A stretch of 21,985 nt of DNA from JAZKIX01 sp040384645 (GCA_040384645.1 JAZKIX010000083.1:1-21985), one strand, 5' to 3'. Shown: positions 14,361 through 21,985, counted from the first letter of the stretch. Numbers and translations are program-made. The notes: generated from the letters alone by a model not told the origin.

Positions 14361-16549
14361 TAAGCCTAAAAATTCAACATAAAGATGCCAGAGCGATGAT
14401 CTCTAAAACCTTGTGGCTAACGCCCAAAAAATGCCTATTAATCGCATTTTGTTTTATGACAAGCGTGGTATTTGCGCAGGAAAATGCTATTGAATCTATA
14501 CAAGCGAATCAACAGGGATCAAACGTCATCGTCAGAATTAGATTGAAAAGTGACGTGGTGAAGGCGCCGATTGGTTTTTCAATTGCCAGTCCCGCACGAA
14601 TAGCGCTTGACTTCTCAAACACAAACAATGCCACTGGTAAGTCTGTACAAGATATTAACCTGGGAGATGTCCGGAACGTCAATGTTGTTCAAGCAGGTGC
14701 GCGGTCACGAATTGTATTTAATCTACTGCGCAACCTGAATTACGCAACAGTTGTCGAGGGGCGTGATGTAATAGTAACGATTGATGGGTCAGGTGGGCCA
14801 GCGACGGCACTAAATTCTTCGGGTACATTGGCAGTAGCACCGTCTTCAAGCTTGCCAGGCAAACAAGCTTTGCGGGATATTGATTTTCGGCGCGGGGCAA
14901 ATGGAGAAGGTAGGGTAATAGTCGACTTGCCGAGCAATCAGATAGGTATCGACGTTAAGCAGCAAGGTCAAACAATTGTTGTTGATTTTGCAAAAGCTAG
15001 TTTGCCAGACGTATTACGGCGTCGTTTGGATGTAATGGATTTCGGTACACCAGTGTCCGTTATTACGACCACGGCTCACGGTGATAACGTACGCATGGTA
15101 ATTGAACCTAAAGGTATATGGGAACAAAGCGCTTATCAAAGCGACACACAATTGGTGATTGAGGTTAAGCCATTAAAAGAAGAAGCAAATAAACTTACCC
15201 AAGGAACTCAGGGATATCGTGGTGAAAAACTTTCCCTCAATTTCCAAAGTGTAGAGGTGCGGGCTTTGCTACAGGTAATAGCCGATTTCACTGGGCTGAA
15301 TATTATTACAAGCGATACAGTAAGTGGAAATCTTACCTTGCGACTGAAAGATGTGCCATGGGATCAGGCGCTAGATATCGTAATGCAGGCAAAAGGCTTG
15401 GATATGAGAAAAAACGGATCTGTGATTTGGATCGCGCCGAAAGATGAATTGCTTACCAAAGAAAAGCTCGAATTAGAGCAGCGCTCTCAAATAGCAGAAC
15501 TTGAGCCACTCAAAACCGAAACGTTTCAGTTAAATTATCAAAAAGCAGAGGCATTCAAGCAGGTATTTGGGGTTGATGGTGGTGCAGATAGCAAGAACCG
15601 TATTCTCTCCAAGCGGGGTGGTGCCGTAATTGATCCGCGAACAAATCAGTTGTTTGTAACTGACATACCTTCGAAACTGGAAGAAATAAGAAAGTTGGTT
15701 CAAAAGACTGACGTTCCGTCTAGACAAGTACTTATTGAAGCCCGTATTGTAGAAGCCAGCGACTCATTCGGAAGAACTTTGGGGGCCAAACTTGGATTTA
15801 TTGATTTACGTGGTATACGAGGCGGAGATGCTGGTTATCAATTAAACGGCAATACGCGGGCAGCTTTGACAGGAACTTATCAGGGAGTCGGCGAGCAAAC
15901 TACGCAAGCGAAGTTGACGGACGGTAGTTATTCACCGAATGGGCAATTCCTTAGTCTCCCGGCTGGGGGGCTAAATGGGTACAACGCGGGAAGCTTAGCG
16001 GTAAGTCTATTTTCCGCCGCAGCGAACAGGTTTTTAGATTTAGAGCTTTCAGCGCTAGAAGCTGATGGTAAGGGGAAAATTATTTCAAGTCCTAGGGTTG
16101 TTACTGCAGATCAAGTGCAAGCAGTTATAGAGCAAGGCGAGCAAATTCCGTATACGGTCGTAGATGCGAAAACAGGAGCTACTTCGATTAACTTCAAAGA
16201 TGCGGTTCTGAAACTTGAAGTGACGCCTCAAATTACTCCAGATGGAAGTGTAATTTTGACTGTTGACGTTACAAAGGATAGTCGTGGTACTGCAACCCAA
16301 CTTAACGGGAATGTTGCGATAAATAAAAAGCATGTTAAGACCAATGTGCAAGTTGAAAATGGCGGCACCGTCGTTTTAGGTGGAATATTTACCCAGCTAG
16401 AAACCGACTCTGTAACAAAAGTACCATTTTTGGGCGATATACCAATTTTGGGTAATCTTTTTAAGACAACTAGTAGATCAAGTGAAAAAACCGAATTATT
16501 GATATTTATTACGCCAAAGGTGGTAATAGATAAATTGGCGTCGCATTGA
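14357..16549 (+). CDS. pilQ: Type IV pilus secretin PilQ
   Basis: This outer-membrane secretin forms the ring through which the pilus fibre passes. The 730-residue precursor has a signal peptide ending VFA near residue 40. Two AMIN domains follow (about 45-120 and 170-265; they bind peptidoglycan in the family). Next are the STN/N0 domain (about 290-350), a secretin N1 domain (about 385-460) and the secretin beta-barrel domain (about 475-725). The barrel ends with the hallmark VPFLGDIPILGNLFK and ELLIFITPKVV. AGGAG at 14344-14348, eight bases upstream, and the four-base overlap with pilP support the ATG at 14357. A second in-frame ATG at 14396 would give a more typical 27-residue signal. It is the last canonical gene of the operon. 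Confidence 0.96.
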   Translation: MISLKIQHKDARAMISKTLWLTPKKCLLIAFCFMTSVVFAQENAIESIQANQQGSNVIVRIRLKSDVVKAPIGFSIASPARIALDFSNTNNATGKSVQDINLGDVRNVNVVQAGARSRIVFNLLRNLNYATVVEGRDVIVTIDGSGGPATALNSSGTLAVAPSSSLPGKQALRDIDFRRGANGEGRVIVDLPSNQIGIDVKQQGQTIVVDFAKASLPDVLRRRLDVMDFGTPVSVITTTAHGDNVRMVIEPKGIWEQSAYQSDTQLVIEVKPLKEEANKLTQGTQGYRGEKLSLNFQSVEVRALLQVIADFTGLNIITSDTVSGNLTLRLKDVPWDQALDIVMQAKGLDMRKNGSVIWIAPKDELLTKEKLELEQRSQIAELEPLKTETFQLNYQKAEAFKQVFGVDGGADSKNRILSKRGGAVIDPRTNQLFVTDIPSKLEEIRKLVQKTDVPSRQVLIEARIVEASDSFGRTLGAKLGFIDLRGIRGGDAGYQLNGNTRAALTGTYQGVGEQTTQAKLTDGSYSPNGQFLSLPAGGLNGYNAGSLAVSLFSAAANRFLDLELSALEADGKGKIISSPRVVTADQVQAVIEQGEQIPYTVVDAKTGATSINFKDAVLKLEVTPQITPDGSVILTVDVTKDSRGTATQLNGNVAINKKHVKTNVQVENGGTVVLGGIFTQLETDSVTKVPFLGDIPILGNLFKTTSRSSEKTELLIFITPKVVIDKLASH

Positions 16550-16599
16550 TTATAAAAATTGATTTGATAGATTAAATAGATTTTCTGGAGTAAGAAATT

Positions 16600-18270
16600 A
16601 TGAATACAATCGAAAAGCCCTTCAGTTTGAAGAATTTGTTAAACACAATAGTGATTTTCTCGCTGGGAATAATATTGTCAGCATGTGGCGGCGGCGGGGG
16701 ATCTCCAGGTGCCAACGGACAACCTACGGCTGTGCCTAGCATAGCTTTCGGTTTTGTAAATGCCGCTGGCGTATCGACGCACCAGATGACTACTGCTGCC
16801 CCTTTGACGTTACGTGTGCTGGTTCGGGATAAAGACGAGAATCCAGTGCCCAACACCAAAGTGACGTTTACGACGAGCGATAGCCTTGCATTGATGACAC
16901 CTAGTGTTGGGACAAGCCTTACAGATTCTAATGGCATAGCAAAGCTGGGAATTAGACCTTCAAGTTCAATCGTTAGTGGAGCAGGTACTGTTACTGCGAG
17001 TGCTTCCGTAAATGGGGTAGCTGTAACTGGATCTATTGATTTTTCTGTTGCCATCATATCCAGTCCTCCGGCTTCTTTGCGCTTTACGGGCGCAGATCCA
17101 ACCACAAAATCTATAGTTATCAAGGGCTCAGGAGGACTTGGGCGTTCTGAAACTGCAACGTTGAAGTTTCAAGTTTTGGATGAAACGAGTAATCCTGTAG
17201 CAGGCCAAACAGTGGCCTTTAGCGTGGCAAGTGCTAAGCCAGTCACATTGAATAAGACATCTGCAGTAACTGATGGAAATGGCGAGGTATTGACAACGGT
17301 CAACTCCGGGACTGAAGCGACAACTTTTAGGGTAACCGCATCGTTGAGTAATGGCTTGTCTACCTTGTCCGACTCTATTTCTGTGACAACAGGAGTCCCA
17401 GTCCAAAAAGCAATTTCAATTAGTCGGGTAAAAGCCAATATCGAAGGATGGGAATATGACGATACCCCGACAACAGTTAACATATTGTTAGCAGATGTTT
17501 TTGGCAATCCCGTTGCGGATGGTACGCCAGTGTCATTTCAGACAAATATTGGTGCGGTTGGATCGTCAGATCAAGGATCGTGCAATACCCTAAATGGGAA
17601 ATGCTCCGTTGCATTTAGAAGCCAATTGCCTCGCCAAGTGCCATCGACCAATCCGAATGATCCGTCGACAAGTTGCAACACGCCGACGACAGCGGAAAAT
17701 ACCACCATTCAACGTGTGGGGATGGCAACTATATGTGCTGAGGCTAGTGATGGCGCACTATCTGTGCACAATGAAACATACATTTTCTTGAGCGGAAGTT
17801 TTGTTCGATTTGCTAATATTGGGGGGAGTTTCAAAGCATTAGGATTATCGGGAGTGAATGTACTGGGTGGCCAGATGAATAAAACGGGATCAACGTCCTT
17901 CAATATTCAACTTAATGACCTTAATCACAACCCTATGCCCCAGGGCACGACAGTCGCATTGACAAATCTTCATTCAGTAAAGGCGCTAGGCGTGATTCCT
18001 TCTACCGTTCAGAATGTAAGTCCATACATTACATTTGATTCGGTAGATAAACATCGACTGGTGATTGGAGATCAGGGTTCCTGGCACAATGTAGCCATCG
18101 AAGCAGACGGAAAGTGTGAAGGGAAGAAAGGGTCTGAGTTTTCTCCTCCTAGAACACCAGCTGATGCTCTATTTTTCGCCCCTGAAGAGGGAACATTTTC
18201 AGTGGTGGTTACGACTCCGTTTGGTAATCAATCAGTGCTTAATTTCATGATTGTAATTGACTGCTCTTGA
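16600..18270 (+). CDS. Ig-like (Big_1/invasin-type) repeat lipoprotein of unknown function
   Basis: The 556-residue exported lipoprotein starts MNTIEKPFSLKN, with a hydrophobic stretch and the lipobox LSAC (cysteine at 29) followed by a run of glycines. It appears to be a chain of beta-sandwich domains at about 48-150, 155-262, 265-400 and 405-555. The first three show the Big_1 pattern: a 'D..NPV.....V.F' strand and a 'TD.NG.......' strand. Examples are RDKDENPVPNTKVTF, SLTDSNGIAKL, LDETSNPVAGQTVAF, AVTDGNGEVLT and ADVFGNPVADGTPVSF. Paired cysteines occur in domain 3 (SCNTLNGKCS; TSCNT with TICAEA), and two more lie near the C-terminus (GKCEGKKG and the final DCS), suggesting disulfides. GGAG at 16587-16590 precedes the ATG. 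It lies 50 bp after pilQ and 16 bp before aroKB, so it is probably co-transcribed. A surface or pilus-associated adhesin role is possible but not shown. Confidence 0.85.
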   Translation: MNTIEKPFSLKNLLNTIVIFSLGIILSACGGGGGSPGANGQPTAVPSIAFGFVNAAGVSTHQMTTAAPLTLRVLVRDKDENPVPNTKVTFTTSDSLALMTPSVGTSLTDSNGIAKLGIRPSSSIVSGAGTVTASASVNGVAVTGSIDFSVAIISSPPASLRFTGADPTTKSIVIKGSGGLGRSETATLKFQVLDETSNPVAGQTVAFSVASAKPVTLNKTSAVTDGNGEVLTTVNSGTEATTFRVTASLSNGLSTLSDSISVTTGVPVQKAISISRVKANIEGWEYDDTPTTVNILLADVFGNPVADGTPVSFQTNIGAVGSSDQGSCNTLNGKCSVAFRSQLPRQVPSTNPNDPSTSCNTPTTAENTTIQRVGMATICAEASDGALSVHNETYIFLSGSFVRFANIGGSFKALGLSGVNVLGGQMNKTGSTSFNIQLNDLNHNPMPQGTTVALTNLHSVKALGVIPSTVQNVSPYITFDSVDKHRLVIGDQGSWHNVAIEADGKCEGKKGSEFSPPRTPADALFFAPEEGTFSVVVTTPFGNQSVLNFMIVIDCS

Positions 18271-18286
18271 TTAGCATTGGTATTAA

Positions 18287-19978
18287 GTGGGTCAGTTACT
18301 AAAAGAAAACCTTTTTCTTGTCGGCCTGATGGGGGCCGGCAAGACTACAGTAGGTCGTGCTTTAGCAAAACGTCTAAATAGACGTTTCATTGATTCCGAT
18401 CATGAGATAGAGGTTCGTACAGGATCCTCTATCCCATTGATCTTTGAAATCGAGGGTGAGCTGAGTTTTCGACGACGCGAAGCAGAAGTAATTGCTGATC
18501 TAACCTCGTTGGACGGCGTGGTTCTCGCAACCGGCGGTGGCGCAGTATTAGATGCAGCAAACCGAAACTATCTCAAATCCCGTGGTACCGTAATATATCT
18601 GCGTGCCAGCGTGAGCAGTATTTTGCATCGGACGAGTCACGATAAAACTCGGCCCTTACTGCAGACCTCAGATCCTCGCAAAAAAATCGAAGAGCTATTT
18701 CGACAACGCGAACCATACTATTGTGAGATCGCGGACATCATTATTGAAACTGGACGACCAAACGTTCATGCGATGGTGCAGTCGATTTTGGATGAGTTGG
18801 AGAAATCTGCTATTTCATTGCAGCCAACTCAATCAAGCCTTCATTCTCTTTTAAAAACACGTAATTACGACAATATGAATCATATGCAGCAGAGCAAGGT
18901 AATTCAGCTCAATGTAGAACTGGGTGATCGTCGTTATCCGATATCAATAGGCCATTCTTTACTGTCGAATTCCAAACTTTTCGTGCCTCACATTGCAGGT
19001 AATCGAGCAGTGATTGTGACCAATACGATTGTTGCTCCACTGTATCTGGATCAGTTAAAGCAAACAATTTCCTCTCTCGGAAAAGAAGTCGTATCAGTAG
19101 TATTACCGGACGGCGAAGAGGAAAAAAACTGGCACAGCCTGATGCAGATTTTTGACGTGCTATTGAGTGAAAAATGCGACCGTAAGACAACGTTGATCGC
19201 CCTTGGCGGTGGCGTGATCGGAGACATGACTGGGTTCGCGGCTGCCAGTTATATGCGCGGCATACCATTTATTCAAGTGCCAACTACCTTGTTATCACAA
19301 GTTGATTCTTCCGTCGGTGGCAAGACCGGTATTAATCATCCGCTCGGCAAGAATATGATCGGTGCGTTTTATCAGCCGCAAGCCGTCATCGCTGATACTG
19401 AAACCTTGCAAACACTTCCAGTACGTGAATTATCCGCAGGCCTGGCTGAAGTGATCAAGCATGGCGCGATCATTGATGCGGCTTTTTTTAACTGGATAGA
19501 ACTGAATATTGATAAGTTACTTATTAAAAACCCAGCTGCGCTAGCGTATGCAATACAACGTTCTTGTGAAATCAAAGCGGACGTTGTTCGGCAAGATGAA
19601 CGCGAAGGCGGTCTGCGGGCAATACTCAATTTTGGCCATACTTTTGGTCATGCCATTGAAGCGGGAATGGGGTATGGTAATTGGCTTCACGGAGAAGCGG
19701 TTGGTTGCGGCATGGTGATGGCAGCAGAGTTATCGTACCGCATGGGGTTTATTGATTTTGTTACCAAGACTAGAATTGCCACATTGGTGGCTGCGGCTGG
19801 ATTGCCGACACGTGCGCCTGACTTGGGCCGTGAGCGTTGGTTGGAGCTAATGCAAGTCGACAAAAAGAATGAGGGTGGCCAGATAAAATTCATTTTATTG
19901 AAGCCACTTGGGTCGACGCTAATAACAACGGTTCCAGAAGATTTATTGATTGAAACTATCCGAAGCAGTCTTCTATAA
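18287..19978 (+). CDS. aroKB: Fused shikimate kinase / 3-dehydroquinate synthase
   Basis: One 563-residue frame carries two shikimate-pathway enzymes. Residues 1 to about 175 are shikimate kinase (AroK): P-loop GLMGAGKT at 13-20, DSD at 36-38, FRRRE at 61-65 and GGG at 83-85. Residues from about 203 are the NAD- and metal-dependent 3-dehydroquinate synthase (AroB): GGGVIGD from 307, QVDSSVGGKTG, and metal ligands E388, H451 (FGHTFGH) and H468 (LHGEAVG). The linker (about 176-202) is polar and has no stop codon. Internal ATGs at residues 197 and 200 match where a separate AroB would begin, but neither has a Shine-Dalgarno. The start is a GTG at 18287 directly after an in-frame stop. The two enzymes act at steps two and five. 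Normally aroK and aroB are adjacent separate genes; a fused AroKB is known from Thermotoga. Confidence 0.93.
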   Translation: MGQLLKENLFLVGLMGAGKTTVGRALAKRLNRRFIDSDHEIEVRTGSSIPLIFEIEGELSFRRREAEVIADLTSLDGVVLATGGGAVLDAANRNYLKSRGTVIYLRASVSSILHRTSHDKTRPLLQTSDPRKKIEELFRQREPYYCEIADIIIETGRPNVHAMVQSILDELEKSAISLQPTQSSLHSLLKTRNYDNMNHMQQSKVIQLNVELGDRRYPISIGHSLLSNSKLFVPHIAGNRAVIVTNTIVAPLYLDQLKQTISSLGKEVVSVVLPDGEEEKNWHSLMQIFDVLLSEKCDRKTTLIALGGGVIGDMTGFAAASYMRGIPFIQVPTTLLSQVDSSVGGKTGINHPLGKNMIGAFYQPQAVIADTETLQTLPVRELSAGLAEVIKHGAIIDAAFFNWIELNIDKLLIKNPAALAYAIQRSCEIKADVVRQDEREGGLRAILNFGHTFGHAIEAGMGYGNWLHGEAVGCGMVMAAELSYRMGFIDFVTKTRIATLVAAAGLPTRAPDLGRERWLELMQVDKKNEGGQIKFILLKPLGSTLITTVPEDLLIETIRSSLL

Positions 19979-19979
19979 C

Positions 19980-21116
19980 GTGAGTAATGAAGGGCACCTT
20001 GCGCCATATGCAGTATTTTCTTCGACTTCGCAAGGTCGCAAATTCTCAGAGCAAGCATCCGCATCGCGCACCGAGTTTCAGCGTGATCGTGATCGTATCA
20101 TTCACTCAAGCGCTTTTCGCCGTCTTGAATACAAAACTCAAGTATTTGTAAATCACGAAGGTGATTTATTTCGTACGCGTTTAACTCATAGTCTTGAAGT
20201 AGCTCAGATTGGGCGCTCAATTGCACGCAACTTACGCCTAAATGAAGATTTGGTCGAGGCGATTTCGCTGGCGCATGATCTTGGCCACACGCCGTTTGGA
20301 CATGCTGGGCAAGATGCTTTGAATACCTGCATGAAGAGTTACGGTGGTTTTGAGCATAATATGCAAAGCTTACGTGTCGTCGAATCGCTTGAGGAGCGCT
20401 ATGGCGCGTTTGATGGCCTTAACTTGATGTTTGAAACGCGCGAAGGTATTCTTAAGCATTGTTCTTTAGCGAATGCAAAAAAAATCGGGCCGGTTGGGAA
20501 GCGATTTATCGACAAAAATCAGCCTTCACTGGAGGCGCAACTGGCGAATCTGGCGGATGAAATCGCCTATAACAATCACGATATTGACGACGGTTTGCGT
20601 TCAGGACTGTTGACTGAAAAACAGATGCTTGAGGTAGATTTTTATGCACGTCACCGAAATCTGGTGCGTGAAATCTATCCGGAAATTAGTAACCGCCGGG
20701 CGGTGCACGAGACGATAAGGCGAATGATTAACGCACTTATTGTCGACTTGACAGAAACTTCACAAATCAAAATTGGCTATTGCAGTCCAAAGAATGTCGA
20801 CGACGTAAGAACTGCGGTGGGCATGATTGCATTTTCAGAAACTATGCAGAAAGATGCAAGCGAATTGAAGCAGTTTTTACGGCAGAATTTGTACCGTCAC
20901 TACCTAGTGAATCGCATGACCAGCAAGGCGCGGCGAATCATTAGCGACCTGTTCAATACATTCATGGATGAGCCAGGATTGTTGCCCCCAGAATATCAAA
21001 GCAAGCAGTACGACGCTATGTCGCGGGCGCGACAAGTGTGTGACTATATTGCTGGAATGACCGACCGTTATGCCATGCGAGAATATCGCCGGATATTTTC
21101 GGTTGAAGAAATTTGA
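19980..21116 (+). CDS. dgt: dGTP triphosphohydrolase-like HD-domain protein (dNTPase)
   Basis: This 378-residue enzyme of the deoxyguanosinetriphosphate triphosphohydrolase-like family removes triphosphate from deoxynucleotides in the cytoplasm. HD-domain metal ligands are H70 (RTRLTHS), H99-D100 (SLAHDLGHTPFGHAG) and D193 (LADEIAY). The family motif FRRLEYKTQVFVNHEGD is near 46-62. I chose the GTG at 19980, one base after the aroKB stop, because it gives the usual short N-terminus (SNEGHLAPYA). A TTG at 19950 in the same frame would overlap aroKB and add ten residues. It is probably the last gene of the rightward transcript. Substrate preference cannot be read from sequence, and some members are called 'dGTPase-like' for that reason. 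Confidence 0.93.
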   Translation: MSNEGHLAPYAVFSSTSQGRKFSEQASASRTEFQRDRDRIIHSSAFRRLEYKTQVFVNHEGDLFRTRLTHSLEVAQIGRSIARNLRLNEDLVEAISLAHDLGHTPFGHAGQDALNTCMKSYGGFEHNMQSLRVVESLEERYGAFDGLNLMFETREGILKHCSLANAKKIGPVGKRFIDKNQPSLEAQLANLADEIAYNNHDIDDGLRSGLLTEKQMLEVDFYARHRNLVREIYPEISNRRAVHETIRRMINALIVDLTETSQIKIGYCSPKNVDDVRTAVGMIAFSETMQKDASELKQFLRQNLYRHYLVNRMTSKARRIISDLFNTFMDEPGLLPPEYQSKQYDAMSRARQVCDYIAGMTDRYAMREYRRIFSVEEI

Positions 21117-21163
21117 CTATATATTTGTATTCAAATGACTACAATGCCTCTTCCATACAGGGT

Positions 21164-21226
21164 GGAGTATAAAATTTAGGCCTTTTAAATCGTGCGGGAT
21201 TGGCATGGTATTGCCATATACTCCCT
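21164..21226 (-). repeat. Dispersed intergenic repeat, copy B (63 bp, inverted)
   Basis: Read on the minus strand, this has the same ordered blocks as copy A at 6765-6828: AGGGAGTATA (21226-21217), ATGCC (21206-21202), TCCCGCACG (21199-21191) and an A/T-rich tail ending TATACTCC (21171-21164). The terminal inverted repeat is perfect here: GGAGTATA at 21164-21171 with TATACTCC at 21217-21224. Inside are two more hairpins: TGGCA-N6-TGCCA (21201-21216) and ATTTA-N7-TAAAT (21174-21190). It lies between the convergent genes dgt and hpf and abuts the T-run of the hpf terminator. Confidence 0.7.
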
Positions 21227-21256
21227 AAAAAACAGAGGGGCGCATGTAAGCGCCCC
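21227..21256 (-). terminator. Rho-independent terminator of hpf
   Basis: On the minus strand GGGGCGC (21256-21250) pairs with GCGCCCC (21243-21237) around a six-base loop. CTCTG and a run of six T (21232-21227) follow. It starts 27 bp after the hpf stop codon. The plus-strand side lacks a T-run, so it serves hpf rather than dgt. Confidence 0.85.
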
Positions 21257-21282
21257 CAATTAAAACCAAAGTGCAAATTCCG

Positions 21283-21636
21283 TTACATCGCCTCTACCTC
21301 GGCATCGTCGGGCATTCGCTTGATTGCGTCGTGGCTATGATCCTGAACCTTGGTTTTATGCTTCATGACTTGTCGGTCGAGCTTGTCGATTAAGGTGTCA
21401 ATTGCGGCATATAAGTCGTGTGCAATACTTTCTGCATAGAGCGACTTTCCGCTGAGCCGCAAATTAATTTCCGCTTTTTGTCGAATTTCCTTTTCACGAG
21501 CGTTATCAACAGTAAGGATGACAGCAATATCAATGACGTGATCGAAGTGACGCTTAATGCGCTCCAACTTACTTTGCATATATTCACGGATTGCGGGAGT
21601 TACTTCGAGGTGATGTCCACTGATGGTGAGATTCAT
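21283..21636 (-). CDS. hpf: Ribosome hibernation promoting factor HPF (short form, YfiA/RaiA family)
   Basis: This 117-residue cytoplasmic protein binds the small ribosomal subunit and inactivates ribosomes in stationary phase or stress, in the short forms together with RMF-type dimerisation or alone. It starts MNLTISGHHLEVTPAIREY and has the conserved KLERIKRHFDHVIDI and YAAIDTLIDKLDRQVMKHKTK segments; the C-terminal tail is short and acidic. It lacks the extra C-terminal dimerisation domain of long HPF. AGGAG (minus strand, 21647-21643) sits six bases before the ATG. It follows rpoN by 76 bp on the same strand, the common rpoN-hpf arrangement, and ends before a strong terminator. Confidence 0.95.
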   Translation of the reverse strand: MNLTISGHHLEVTPAIREYMQSKLERIKRHFDHVIDIAVILTVDNAREKEIRQKAEINLRLSGKSLYAESIAHDLYAAIDTLIDKLDRQVMKHKTKVQDHSHDAIKRMPDDAEVEAM

Positions 21637-21655
21637 ACAGCACTCCTATGATGAT

Positions 21656-21706
21656 GTTGCAGTTGGTTAGACGCGCAAACCTTGAGAAATATTCCAACAC
21701 TGCAAC
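21656..21706 (-). repeat. Inverted repeat in the rpoN-hpf spacer
   Basis: GTTGCAGT (21656-21663) is the exact reverse complement of ACTGCAAC (21699-21706). TTGG (21663-21666 region) can also pair with CCAA just inside. In the rpoN-hpf transcript this would be a stem with a loop of about 35 bases directly upstream of the hpf ribosome-binding site. Its function is unknown. Confidence 0.5.
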
Positions 21707-21712
21707 TTAAAA

Positions 21713-21985
21713 TTACAAGGACTTGCGTAGGCCAACAGGGGGGATTTTTAAAGCCTCTCGGTATTTTGCGACTGTACGTCGCGCTATAACCATACCCTGT
21801 TCACCCAGCATATCGGCAATTTTGCTATCAGAAAATGGGCTCTTCGGGTCTTCAGCTCCTATCAGTTGTTTGATCAGTGCACGTATTGCCGTTGAGGAAG
21901 CTTCCCCCCCCGCGTCAGTGGCTACATGACTACCAAAGAAATACTTCAACTCAAACATGCCATGCGGGGTCAGCATGTACTTCTG
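21713..21985 (-). CDS. rpoN: RNA polymerase sigma-54 factor RpoN, C-terminal part (N-terminus outside window)
   Basis: The last 90 residues of sigma-54 are present and the frame is open to the window edge. QKYMLTPHGMFELKYFFGSHV leads into the DNA-binding domain. The RpoN box ARRTVAKYRE, which contacts the -24 promoter element, is complete. The protein ends PPVGLRKSL. Sigma-54 drives activator-dependent promoters. In some pseudomonads these include the pilin gene, but no sigma-54 site was recognised near the pil operon here. The gene is transcribed towards hpf and is probably co-transcribed with it. Confidence 0.97.
   Translation of the reverse strand, partial: QKYMLTPHGMFELKYFFGSHVATDAGGEASSTAIRALIKQLIGAEDPKSPFSDSKIADMLGEQGMVIARRTVAKYREALKIPPVGLRKSL

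Noticed and set aside
14590..14599. TCCCGCACGA inside pilQ, matching the core block of the dispersed repeat
   Set aside because: The flanking GGGAGTATA and ATGCC blocks are absent and the bases encode conserved AMIN-domain residues (SPARIAL), so it is a chance match.
18875..18886. Separate aroB start at one of the internal ATGs
   Set aside because: No ribosome-binding site precedes either ATG and the frame is continuous with aroK, so I annotate a fusion, while noting that some internal initiation cannot be excluded.
19980..20000. GGCACCTTGCGC near the dgt start as a sigma-54 promoter
   Set aside because: The spacing between the GG and GC elements is too short for a -24/-12 promoter and it lies inside coding sequence.

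Overview
The window looks like a core-chromosome segment of a betaproteobacterium, most likely order Burkholderiales and perhaps family Oxalobacteraceae. This is inferred from protein sequences and gene order, not from a database search. The order is engB, cytochrome c4, ccsB-ccsA, msrPQ, lysA-lptM, cyaY, mrcA, pilMNOPQ, shikimate genes, dgt, hpf and rpoN. I see no rRNA, tRNA, CRISPR array, phage gene or transposase.

Layout. 1-423: 3' -truncated engB on the minus strand. 663-4957: a diheme cytochrome c4 followed by both subunits of System II cytochrome c maturation (CcsB/ResB and CcsA). 5082-6728: the periplasmic methionine sulfoxide repair pair msrP-msrQ. 6838-8321, minus strand: lptM and lysA. 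8362-8697: cyaY (frataxin). 8750-11104, minus strand: mrcA (PBP1A), divergent from the type IV pilus assembly operon pilMNOPQ (11438-16549). A large Ig-like lipoprotein gene (16600-18270) sits between pilQ and the shikimate-pathway locus. There shikimate kinase and 3-dehydroquinate synthase are encoded as one continuous reading frame (18287-19978). dgt follows one base later. hpf and the 3' end of rpoN lie on the minus strand at the right edge.

How it fits together. The left part serves the periplasm: cytochrome c, the machine that attaches its heme, and a heme-dependent repair enzyme. The middle serves the cell wall and envelope: DAP decarboxylase consumes meso-diaminopimelate that is also a peptidoglycan precursor, PBP1A polymerises the wall, and the PilMNOPQ complex spans the envelope. 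rpoN-hpf is a common pairing.

Most interesting points. (1) A dispersed repeat of about 64 bp has one copy in each of the two convergent intergenic spaces (6765-6828 and, inverted, 21164-21226). It has conserved blocks and terminal inverted repeats and is not explained by any gene. (2) aroK and aroB are fused in frame. (3) An Ig-like surface-type lipoprotein gene is inserted just after pilQ. (4) lysA ends inside a perfect 30-bp palindrome whose left half is the end of repeat copy A.
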